NCBI GenBank assembly: GCA_003523945.1
Contig: DOFS01000177.1
Location: 1 to 6,517 of the forward strand
Source: Nitrospiraceae bacterium
GTDB taxonomy: Bacteria > Nitrospirota > Nitrospiria > Nitrospirales > UBA8639
Direction of reading: 5' to 3'
Length of the DNA: 6,517 nt
This document shows positions 1-6,098 of this stretch, one piece after another. The position numbers and the translations under genes were made by a program. The notes beneath the pieces were generated by a model. It did not search any database. It saw nothing but the letters and a program-made list of their open reading frames with translations, and was not told the origin of the DNA. Positions within the stretch are counted from its first letter, which is position 1; every line of letters begins with the position of its first letter.

Positions 1-77
1 TTTTTTCAGTTTGTGTATTCACGTCCTCCTCCATCCTTGCCTAGCAGCCTCTTGCAAAACGCATAAACATTTAAACG

Positions 78-111
78 AAAACCCCTTCTCTTAATCGCTG
101 TGGGGTGTTTT
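78..111 (-). terminator. Possible hairpin terminator over the end of the exported-protein gene
   Basis: Bases 78-85 (AAAACCCC) can pair with 102-111 (GGGGTGTTTT) to form an 8-bp stem with a 2-base bulge and a 16-base loop. Read on the minus strand, the downstream arm ends in GGGGTTTTC followed by GTTT, a short and imperfect U tract. The stop codon at 91-93 lies in the loop, so the hairpin would overlap the gene end. The long loop, the bulge and the weak U tract keep this tentative. Confidence 0.35.
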
Positions 112-1407
112 CAGAGGGAGAATATTTTCTTGTGTCTTAGGGTGCTTCTTTAATTCCTCCTTAGTAGCCCCCTGAACGAGATCTGTTGGTGATGACAAAC
201 GCAGGTAACTGCCCATTCCAAAGCGGGTGTTCTTGTCAAAGGTGAGGCCGGCCATCACCGAATCCCCTTTTATTCTGCCCAGAGTGGTTCGGGCCTCATC
301 GTGCGATCCTGTATGCACCTCGAAGATATTGGTTTTGGCCCGTTCAGGTGTCATGAGATGTTCAAAGATCTGCCGTCGTGGGCTGCCCTCGGCCACGGGC
401 CACACCACGGGAATCAACACATGGAGTTTATCCCACTCTTTCGGGCCTAACTCTTTTTTCCATTGGCTCATTGCGCTCAACCCCGCTTGTATCTGCAATT
501 CCACGGCGGCTTTCATGGCCTCCGCAACATAAGGGATGATGGTATGAGCAAATGCACGATAAGACTGTTCATCACCGGAACCACTTTCGATACAGTCCTG
601 TAAATAATGATTCACCATGTCTAACATCTTCATGGCTCTCATCGAGGTAGCTTGACCAATATCACTTTTCCCTAAATGTTCTTTGATGTTTTCAACATGT
701 TTTTTATATTCAATCAGAGGTTCTTCCCATCCCTCGGGTCGATTGGCCACATTGTCAAAGTAGGGAGAGATTACAATAAAGACTCCCATTGGGATGTGCG
801 CAAGGATTTTTTCCATCTCATACATGACGGAAGTCGGCGTGACCGATTCGACGGGACGGTCTCTTCGGTACAGGTAATAGGTACTGCCGACCCCCTCTTT
901 TCCCGGTTCATAGTCACTCGCAATGATTAATGGGTAAATATTATGACCCACGTTTCGGATGAAATTTTGATAATTGTTTTTTCTAAACCAATCCATGTTG
1001 CGCATGGCTTCATATGTTTGTTGTTTGACATGACCGGCATCCATTCCAGGACCACCAGGTTCGCCTTCTTCTCCATCGACAGTGGGCCTCACACCTTTAT
1101 AATCAACATACTCCACTTTCTTGCCACTCGCGTAGGAAACGCTGTCCATCAGGAATTTTTTATACTCCTCGTCTTTTTCGAGTCCCAGAAGGGCTTTGAA
1201 ATATTCTTGATCGCCCTCCGGGTAAATCTCTTCCGATTGAGAGTAAGCCGGGATAGGTAACAAAAAATTTTGGGAAACTAGTCCGGTCCCCAAGATCAAA
1301 GTCAGTAAAAACGCCTTGAGCATCTTTAAGGAACGTTTTTGATTAACCGGACATGATGAATGATTTGCGATGAGTGGTTGGCGTACATTTTGAAATTTTT
1401 GCAACAT
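91..1407 (-). CDS. Exported protein of unknown function (438 aa)
   Basis: I do not recognise this protein by name. The frame is open up to 1650, but I place the start at the ATG at 1407, where AGGGA lies 7 bases upstream. An alternative ATG at 1323 would give a shorter, more standard signal peptide but has no visible Shine-Dalgarno. With the 1407 start the N-terminus is long and basic (about residues 1-31), followed by a hydrophobic core (about 32-48) and a likely signal peptidase I site after Ala-Tyr-Ser at 54-56, so export across the inner membrane is predicted. The mature part is charged and soluble-looking, with a short Gly/Pro/Glu-rich linker near residues 112-120, a hydrophobic strand-like stretch near 203-218, a long helix near 288-312, and a motif WPVAEGSPRRQIFEHLM at about 336-352. 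The last 90 residues (TLGRIKGDS... RFGMGSYL) recall, from memory only, an unnamed family of bacterial hypothetical proteins with an EW-x2-L-x-V block. No catalytic motif is evident. It is transcribed away from the HEPN-like gene and has no operon partner in the window. Confidence 0.85.
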   Translation of the reverse strand: MLQKFQNVRQPLIANHSSCPVNQKRSLKMLKAFLLTLILGTGLVSQNFLLPIPAYSQSEEIYPEGDQEYFKALLGLEKDEEYKKFLMDSVSYASGKKVEYVDYKGVRPTVDGEEGEPGGPGMDAGHVKQQTYEAMRNMDWFRKNNYQNFIRNVGHNIYPLIIASDYEPGKEGVGSTYYLYRRDRPVESVTPTSVMYEMEKILAHIPMGVFIVISPYFDNVANRPEGWEEPLIEYKKHVENIKEHLGKSDIGQATSMRAMKMLDMVNHYLQDCIESGSGDEQSYRAFAHTIIPYVAEAMKAAVELQIQAGLSAMSQWKKELGPKEWDKLHVLIPVVWPVAEGSPRRQIFEHLMTPERAKTNIFEVHTGSHDEARTTLGRIKGDSVMAGLTFDKNTRFGMGSYLRLSSPTDLVQGATKEELKKHPKTQENILPLKTPHSD

Positions 1408-1558
1408 AGTGAGTTCCCTAATCAAAAAATGGAAAGAAATTTCAACGAGAATTTCCCGCCTATTGTTGGGAAAATACCTCCAGATAGTCAATTGACCATT
1501 CCCGGATCTTTCTTTTTTATTCTGTTTTAAATTGAGAGGATCAGTTGGAAACAAATAA

Positions 1559-1707
1559 TCAAGCACGGACATGGGAAAAGGTTTAGAGGCCTTGGTCACG
1601 CTCGCCACAACCGGCACCCCCGATCCGTTGCAGGCCGAACTGGGTGGCACGTGATGTCTTCGGAAGAATTACAAAAGAAGGTAGGCAACCTGCTGAACTT
1701 TAAATAG
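1559..1707 (+). pseudogene. Possible remnants of a gene 3' end
   Basis: Two short plus-strand stretches read like protein but are too small to be ordinary genes. The first, 1559-1654, follows a TAA at 1556-1558 and encodes SSTDMGKGLEALVTLATTG followed by TPDPLQAELGGT and a TGA. Its only ATG (1571) would give 27 residues. The second starts at an ATG at 1654, overlapping that TGA, and encodes MSSEELQKKVGNLLNFK before the TAG at 1705-1707. The amphipathic helix-like tail and the overlap look like the worn end of a former coding sequence, perhaps frameshifted. I cannot name the parent family, and chance remains a real alternative. The opposite strand of 1571-1650 is the unused upstream extension of the exported-protein frame. 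Confidence 0.25.
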
Positions 1708-1893
1708 GTGTTAAAGCAGATAACTATTAGTCAACGGGCCACAGGTTCGATCCCCTTACAACCCACCAATTAAATCAGTAGCTTAGATCATCCACGCCAA
1801 GACCCCGTTCGGGGAATAACCTGTTTTAAACCTATTTCTGGGAATCGGGCTCCTCTTTCCCCTTCCAATTAAGTCGCCAACACCTTTAAAGTT
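1696..1893. repeat. Imperfect inverted repeat flanking the tRNA relic
   Basis: AACTTTAAATAGGTGTT at 1696-1712 is matched on the other strand by AACTTTAAAGGTGTT (plus-strand positions 1879-1893). The arms agree over 15 bases, apart from a 2-base TA insertion in the left arm. They are 166 bases apart and enclose the tRNA 3'-end relic. A partial third copy of AAATAGGT lies inverted at 1830-1837. I see no target-site duplication outside the arms and no transposase between them. It could be the end of a small non-autonomous element, a protein-binding pair, or coincidence in AT-rich DNA. Confidence 0.4.
1731..1768 (+). pseudogene. tRNA 3'-end relic (T arm, acceptor strand, CCA)
   Basis: The segment from 1741 parses as the 3' end of a tRNA: T-stem strand ACAGG (1741-1745), T-loop TTCGATC (1746-1752), T-stem strand CCCTT (1753-1757), acceptor strand ACAACCC (1758-1764), discriminator A and encoded CCA (1765-1768). 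The loop matches the invariant TTCRA pattern. A working T stem would need CCTGT opposite ACAGG, and the observed CCCTT leaves two mismatches. I find no GGGTTGT acceptor partner and no D arm or anticodon arm at the right distance upstream. This is therefore a fragment rather than a functional tRNA. Such 3' ends are typical leftovers of site-specific integration into tRNA genes, although no integrase is present here. Confidence 0.55.
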
Positions 1894-1982
1894 TAGTACC
1901 CATTTGCTCCGCCGCTATAGAATTGACGATCAACGGATTTATATCACTAAGTGCTTCTGAAATAAATAAAGGAATCCCAAAT

Positions 1983-2600
1983 ATGCATTACGATCCGGAT
2001 GTTTTTCTGGAACAATTCTCAATCGTAAAACGATTTGTCTACCACTTGTTCTATTACCGAACATTACACGCCAGCTATAAAAGACATGAGATCCAGAGTG
2101 AATTCTGGGTCCACACCATTGATGCACACCTTTCTCAAGCAGCAATTTCTTGGTGCATGGTTTTTGGATCTCATGGATGTAATCCAACTCATTGGAAGAA
2201 GCTTTCCCAACTTAATTCTCAAGAAATTGAGAAGAGTTTCCGTGCTGGACTAGTCACGCATACGAGCCTAGATATGAGGGCGTGGGAAAAATATTGGAAA
2301 GAAATGAACGAATTTCGAAACGAGTATGTGGCCCATCGGCATATCAGTTTCCAAAAACCCGTTCCTGACTTCGAAGTGGCTCTTAAAATCGCCCATTATT
2401 ATGATGACTGGATACGAAGCCTAATTGCTAAAGGCCATTCTCAAGAGGAGGAACAGTTTATCCCACCCGCAACCTTTGACGAGCCACCATTAAGGGAATC
2501 CGAGAGATTCTTGAGGGAAGAAGCATCTCTAATGATCGATCAATTCCTCAAACACACGAAAAAGCATCAAAACGATGAGAGCCCTTATTCTTTTCCGTGA
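1983..2600 (+). CDS. HEPN-like protein, possible RNase (205 aa)
   Basis: The ATG at 1983 is chosen because AAAGGA sits about 9 bases upstream. A TTG 60 bases earlier (1923) extends the frame but lacks a ribosome binding site. The protein is largely helical, soluble and without a signal peptide, so it is cytoplasmic. Its key feature is RNEYVAH at residues 112-118, an Arg-x5-His pattern that fits the R-x4-6-H signature of HEPN domains, preceded by a helix (WEKYWKEMNEF, 101-111) as expected for that fold. An earlier block, AISWCMVFGSHGCNPTHWKKL (54-74), is a Trp/Phe/His-rich helix-turn that I associate with uncharacterised bacterial HEPN-type proteins. In HEPN RNases the Arg and His form the composite active site of a dimer. 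Many act in toxin-antitoxin or phage-defence systems. No nucleotidyltransferase or other antitoxin gene lies beside it, so toxin function is not supported by context. A helical C-terminal tail (about 168-195) ends in a polar stretch. The HEPN assignment is moderately sure, the RNase activity is inference. Confidence 0.85.
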   Translation: MHYDPDVFLEQFSIVKRFVYHLFYYRTLHASYKRHEIQSEFWVHTIDAHLSQAAISWCMVFGSHGCNPTHWKKLSQLNSQEIEKSFRAGLVTHTSLDMRAWEKYWKEMNEFRNEYVAHRHISFQKPVPDFEVALKIAHYYDDWIRSLIAKGHSQEEEQFIPPATFDEPPLRESERFLREEASLMIDQFLKHTKKHQNDESPYSFP

Positions 2601-2682
2601 GTAAGTTGAAAGAGGGATTACATTGAATCTAACCCTTTATGACCTCCTTCCCAAATTCGAATGCCTTTCCATTCCTCACAGG

Positions 2683-2700
2683 AAGCTGAATAAGCTGAAT
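2683..2700. repeat. 9-bp perfect tandem duplication
   Basis: AAGCTGAAT occurs twice head to tail. It is too short to indicate an element and most likely reflects replication slippage in non-coding DNA. Confidence 0.7.
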
Positions 2701-2759
2701 ACCTCCTGGAAGGGAATTGTCCTCACAAAATATACGAACTGTCTTTTTTGTCTTTCCAC

Positions 2760-2800
2760 AAAGCCTGACTCCTTCAATAGGGTCGGGCTTTTTTGTTTGA
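2760..2800 (+). terminator. Intrinsic (Rho-independent) terminator
   Basis: The arm AAAGCCTGACTC (2760-2771) pairs with GGGTCGGGCTTT (2780-2791) along 12 bp, with two G-T wobbles and an 8-base loop. It is followed immediately by TTTGTTTG, completing a run of six T residues. It lies about 160 bases after the HEPN-like stop codon and about 100 bases before the next gene, so it would end transcription from the HEPN-like gene or from a short RNA made in this gap, and would insulate the protease gene. Confidence 0.8.
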
Positions 2801-2899
2801 AACCTCTTATACTGCTTTTCTTTTTTTGCCGAATTTTGTAGGGTGGGCATGAAAGCTAAGGATATGAACAGTAGCCCTCTTCAAATCTAAAAACCTCCG

Positions 2900-4531
2900 A
2901 TGCCGTTCCCTCGCCCAAACTCTGTTGTTATCTTCACGATATCCTTTTGGCTCCTGACACCCATAGCTCATGCCGATTTCCAAGCTGGGGCAGACGCCTA
3001 TAAACGTGGCGACTATTTAACAGCGCTGCAAGAATGGCGACCATTGGCCAACCAATTGGATGCAGACGCGCAATTCCTCTTAGGCAAACTTTATGCCGAA
3101 GGAAAAGGCGTACCTCAGAATGAGAAGGAAGCAGTCCGCTGGTGGCGCATTTCGGCAACGCAAAGGCACGTCCATGCCCAATACTCACTTGGACATGCAT
3201 ACGCCATAGGTCAGGGAGTACCTTTGGATATTGTTCAAGCGCATATGTGGTTAAGTCTAGCCACCGCGCAGGGGCAGCAAGAGGCCTTAGAGGAAAGAGA
3301 TGAAATTGCAACCACAATGACGGCAACTCAGATCGCGGAAGCACAGCGATTGGCCCAAGAATGGGATCCAAAAACTTCAAAAATCTTTGATTACACTCTT
3401 GAACTTAAAAAGAACAATACCCTTATTTACCTCCAAGGTGGGTTAGAATTTGGAGTGTCAGATGAAGTCAGCCAATTACTAGTCAACTACTCGGATGTCA
3501 CGGGGATTATTTTAGATAGTCAAGGTGGAAGGATTCATGAAGGACGAAAACTGGCAGATTTAATATCTTCTTACAGGCTCAACACCTATTCATTACTGGG
3601 TTGCTATTCTGCCTGCGCAACAGCCTTTATAGCTGGGAAAAACCGTTTTCTTGGCCCGCAAGCCAACTTGGCCTTTCACCAATACTCTGATGGGCCAGGC
3701 TTAAACAGTCCCCAATCAGATGTACGTATGAAAAAAGAAGAAGAACAGGATCGAAAATTTTACCAACAACAAGGTGTTTCGGCTGAATTTCTGGAAAAGT
3801 TATTTAATACCCCATTCAATGATTTATGGTATCCCCCTGTGAAAGAACTGCTGATGGCTGGGGTGGTTCATGGACTAGTTAATCCATCAGATCTATTCCC
3901 CTATGAGTACGAGGATTTGAGAACTTCTGATTTTTTTAATGAATTATTAAATATACCGATTTATCAGACCATTAAAAAATATGATCCCAGTACCTTTAAG
4001 GAAATCTCAGATTCTGCGATTGAACAGATCCAAAATGGAGCTTCACCAATTGAATTGAGAGAAGTCTTTACTAATTATATAAAAGCTATCAGCAATAAAT
4101 TATTGCCTTATACAAGCAATGAAGCCTTGATTAATTTTGCGAAGAATATGGTCAGTACCCTAAAAAACTTTGTGAATAAAGACCCCATTCTTTGTATGAA
4201 ACTTCTTCTTCGTAAACAATACGGAGAGGTGCCTTCTGAAAGTTATTCAAAAAAGGATCTCGAAAACATAAATGAAGTGATGACTAGAGTTATCATTGAT
4301 GCCTACGAGAAAGATAACCCTCAAGTTGATACCAATAAAGCTACCATAGTAATGAGAAAGGTAAGATTGAAGATTGAGGATGAATATAAAGCTTTAAAAA
4401 CTGAAGAATTACAAAACAGTGCCGATTATAAAAGGTTTTGTAATGTCCGCATTAAATTCTATGAACTTATCTTAAGTGAAGGCGATGATGCTGGGGGAAA
4501 TGCTTTGCGCTACGCTTTCAGCCCAAAATAG
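2900..4531 (+). CDS. Exported Sel1-repeat / ClpP-like serine protease fusion (543 aa)
   Basis: This is the first ATG after an in-frame TAA at 2888-2890. No clear Shine-Dalgarno precedes it. Residues 1-25 form a signal peptide with a likely cut after Ala-His-Ala (23-25), so the protein should act in the periplasm. Residues 27-55 form a first helical TPR/Sel1-like hairpin. Two full Sel1 repeats follow at about 57-92 (LGKLYAEGKGVPQNEKEAVRWW) and 93-128 (LGHAYAIGQGVPLDIVQAHMW), which usually serve as protein-interaction scaffolds. Residues 165-335 resemble the ClpP/SppA-type fold of predicted periplasmic proteins such as the COG3904 group: a GG loop in DSQGG (206-210), a probable nucleophile Ser237 in CYSAC, a probable His260 in LAFH, and Asp308 as a candidate third member. 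Residues 340-543 are an Asn/Lys-rich helical region that I cannot name, with Cys432 and Cys514. Sampled blocks fall from about 48% GC in the Sel1 region to about 32-33% in the C-terminal region. The frame is intact. The protease fold is inferred from motifs; substrate and partner are unknown. Confidence 0.88.
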   Translation: MPFPRPNSVVIFTISFWLLTPIAHADFQAGADAYKRGDYLTALQEWRPLANQLDADAQFLLGKLYAEGKGVPQNEKEAVRWWRISATQRHVHAQYSLGHAYAIGQGVPLDIVQAHMWLSLATAQGQQEALEERDEIATTMTATQIAEAQRLAQEWDPKTSKIFDYTLELKKNNTLIYLQGGLEFGVSDEVSQLLVNYSDVTGIILDSQGGRIHEGRKLADLISSYRLNTYSLLGCYSACATAFIAGKNRFLGPQANLAFHQYSDGPGLNSPQSDVRMKKEEEQDRKFYQQQGVSAEFLEKLFNTPFNDLWYPPVKELLMAGVVHGLVNPSDLFPYEYEDLRTSDFFNELLNIPIYQTIKKYDPSTFKEISDSAIEQIQNGASPIELREVFTNYIKAISNKLLPYTSNEALINFAKNMVSTLKNFVNKDPILCMKLLLRKQYGEVPSESYSKKDLENINEVMTRVIIDAYEKDNPQVDTNKATIVMRKVRLKIEDEYKALKTEELQNSADYKRFCNVRIKFYELILSEGDDAGGNALRYAFSPK

Positions 4532-4760
4532 AAAAGCCCGTATGGTCAATCAACTCATCTCTATAAAATAAAATTTCTGTAAACCCTTTACCGGCAAGAC
4601 CTTTTATTTTTCAGACCCACGGACTTCAGAACAGCCGCTCTCTCCCAAATTCCAGGTCGCGAAAAAAAGGTGTTACCCTTTCGTCGACCATGATGGTTCA
4701 CATTGTTTGACCGTTCCAGATTTCCAGACCATGAACGTAGCCTCCCATCAATCAAAGGCA
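4532..4760. other. Intergenic region upstream of the M20 peptidase gene
   Basis: I see no terminator hairpin with a T run, no RNA gene and no clear promoter in this gap. The 5' part (4556-4580) is AT rich and could hold a promoter, but no hexamer pair stands out. The frame of the following gene stays open back to a TTG at 4707, which I do not favour as the start. Confidence 0.5.
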
Positions 4761-6098
4761 ATGATACTTTTTATCATGAAGACACTCTGCCTATTGTTCC
4801 TACTGATGCCAACCACGGCGGCCATGGGGCAGGATGTTGATTGGAAGACGACTGTCGGCGAAGCCGTGGACACCTTGCAGCAGTATCTTCGGTTCAACAC
4901 CACCAACCCGCCTGGTGATGTCACCGAGGCTTCCAACTTCCTTCAGAAGCTTCTTGAGAAAGAGAGGATCACGGTCAAGCGGTACGAAGCTGCACCGGGG
5001 AAGGTCAATCTTGCAGCCCGGCTTAAGGGCACGGGCAAGGCCAAGCCTCTTCTCCTACTCCACCATATGGATGTGGTGCCCGCAGACGCGAGTCGCTGGG
5101 ATGGCATCAATCCATTTGGCGGCGAACTCAAAGACGGCTACATCTGGGGCCGTGGCGCGATCGATATGAAAGGCACCGGTGTGCTCCAACTCTACGCCTT
5201 TCTGACCCTTGCACGGCAGAAGGTTCCTCTCGACCGAGATATCATTTTCATGGCAGTGAACGACGAAGAAATCGGTGGAACGATGGGAACCCGCTACATG
5301 ATCGACCACCACTATGAGAAACTCGATCCGGAATATGTCCTCGACGAGGGGGGATTTGGCAGTCGCGAGATTTTTGTGAACGGGAAACTCGTTTTCGGGA
5401 TTTCCGTGGCGGAGAAGCGGGCGCTCTGGCTACGTGTGACGGCCCGCGGGGTCGCCGGACACGGCTCTCAACCTCATGATCAGAATCCGAATGACAAATT
5501 GATGCGCGCGCTCAATCGGCTCTTCAGTACGTCGTTTCCGACGGTTCCCAATCCTGTCCTTGACGCACTCGTAACCAAGCTCGGCAAGCTTGAGCCAAAC
5601 CAGTTCACGAACGCCATCCGGCAAACGACGGTCTCGCTTACTTCGCTTCGATCCGGTGTGGGCGATCCTCCCAAGGCGAATGTCATCCCCTCCCTGGCCG
5701 TCGCGACTCTCGACGCTCGATTGCTGCCAGGGATGGATGCCGAAGCCTTTCTGGCAGACGTGAAGTCCAGGCTGGGCGATGAGATCGAAGTTGAGGTTAT
5801 TCACCCTGCGAGTCAGTCCGTCGTCACGCCTCATGACACCGTGATGTTTCGAGCGCTGTCCGGCGCCATCACACGGCACCATCCCGACGCGACCGTCGTG
5901 CCGATGATTATTCCGTACGGAACCGATTCGAGAATGTTTCGTCTGCGTGGGGCCAAATGCTATGGCATCCTTCCCCTTGTGCTCAGCACTGCACTCGCGA
6001 CGTCCATCCATGGTGACGCTGAGCGAATCCCCGTCGACCAATTCGAGACGGGAATCCGTATTTATTACGAGACCCTGCTTGAAGTCGCAGCCCCCTAG
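4761..6098 (+). CDS. Secreted M20-family zinc peptidase / amidohydrolase (445 aa)
   Basis: Predicted to hydrolyse peptide or N-acyl-amino-acid amide bonds with a two-zinc centre, outside the cytoplasm. With the 4761 start, a signal peptide spans about residues 1-23, with a likely cut after Ala-Met-Gly. The metal and catalytic residues of the M20/M28 fold are all visible: His102 and catalytic Asp104 in HHMDVVP, bridging Asp135 in GRGAIDMKG, catalytic Glu169 and metal-binding Glu170 in NDEEIGG, Asp195 in VLDEGGFG, and His417 in SIHGDAER. His234 in GHGSQPH belongs to the inserted dimerisation (lid) domain. GTDSR (387-391) fits the substrate-carboxylate site of the carboxypeptidase / PM20D1-like branch. 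Length is normal for the family and nothing is missing. Starts are ambiguous: ATG 4761 has AAAGG only 2 bases upstream, ATG 4776 gives a shorter signal peptide, and ATG 4731 and TTG 4707 are weaker. A sampled block is about 60% GC, clearly above the preceding gene, and the 229-base gap argues against co-transcription. The exact substrate is unknown. Confidence 0.93.
   Translation: MILFIMKTLCLLFLLMPTTAAMGQDVDWKTTVGEAVDTLQQYLRFNTTNPPGDVTEASNFLQKLLEKERITVKRYEAAPGKVNLAARLKGTGKAKPLLLLHHMDVVPADASRWDGINPFGGELKDGYIWGRGAIDMKGTGVLQLYAFLTLARQKVPLDRDIIFMAVNDEEIGGTMGTRYMIDHHYEKLDPEYVLDEGGFGSREIFVNGKLVFGISVAEKRALWLRVTARGVAGHGSQPHDQNPNDKLMRALNRLFSTSFPTVPNPVLDALVTKLGKLEPNQFTNAIRQTTVSLTSLRSGVGDPPKANVIPSLAVATLDARLLPGMDAEAFLADVKSRLGDEIEVEVIHPASQSVVTPHDTVMFRALSGAITRHHPDATVVPMIIPYGTDSRMFRLRGAKCYGILPLVLSTALATSIHGDAERIPVDQFETGIRIYYETLLEVAAP

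Larger units (their letters stand above)
1408..1982. other. Divergent intergenic region with decayed sequence
   Basis: These 575 bases separate two divergently oriented genes. The parts I can name are the short plus-strand coding-like remnants (1559-1707), the tRNA 3'-end relic (1731-1768) and the inverted repeat (1696-1712 and 1879-1893), each listed separately. A small GC hairpin, CCCCGTTCGGGG, lies at 1803-1814 with no T run after it, so it is not a standard terminator. Promoters are not obvious. For the minus-strand gene, TTGACT (plus-strand positions 1486-1491) and ACAATA (1461-1466) are 19 bases apart, which is too wide to rely on. For the plus-strand gene, TTGACG at 1923-1928 has no good -10 hexamer at the normal distance. 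Confidence 0.6.
2601..2899. other. Intergenic region with terminator and short tandem repeat
   Basis: This gap of about 300 bases holds an intrinsic terminator (2760-2800) and a perfect 9-base tandem duplication, AAGCTGAAT, at 2683-2691 and 2692-2700. I see no convincing gene. Small open frames on both strands overlap the terminator stem and lack ribosome binding sites. Confidence 0.6.

Noticed and set aside
1408..1650. N-terminal extension of the exported protein to a GTG at 1650
   Set aside because: The ATG at 1407 has a good Shine-Dalgarno and is followed by a signal peptide. The extension would bury the signal 110 residues in and has no ribosome binding site.
1675..1768. A complete functional tRNA ending at 1768
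   Set aside because: There is no acceptor partner GGGTTGT, no D arm or anticodon arm in register, and the T stem has two mismatches. Only the 3' part is supportable.
1803..1814. GC hairpin CCCCGTTCGGGG as a terminator
   Set aside because: The stem is short with a tiny loop and there is no T run after it on either strand.
2629..2850. 73-codon minus-strand open frame antisense to the terminator
   Set aside because: It has no ribosome binding site before its ATG, is rich in Lys from the A/T tracts, and runs through the terminator stem, so a chance frame is more likely than a gene.
2934..3380. 148-codon minus-strand frame inside the Sel1 region
   Set aside because: It is antisense to clear Sel1 repeats and a signal peptide on the plus strand, with Leu/Pro/Arg-rich shadow composition.
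5430..6041. 203-codon minus-strand frame inside the M20 gene
   Set aside because: It lies entirely antisense to a gene with intact family motifs. Its His/Arg-rich composition is typical of a shadow frame in GC-rich coding DNA.
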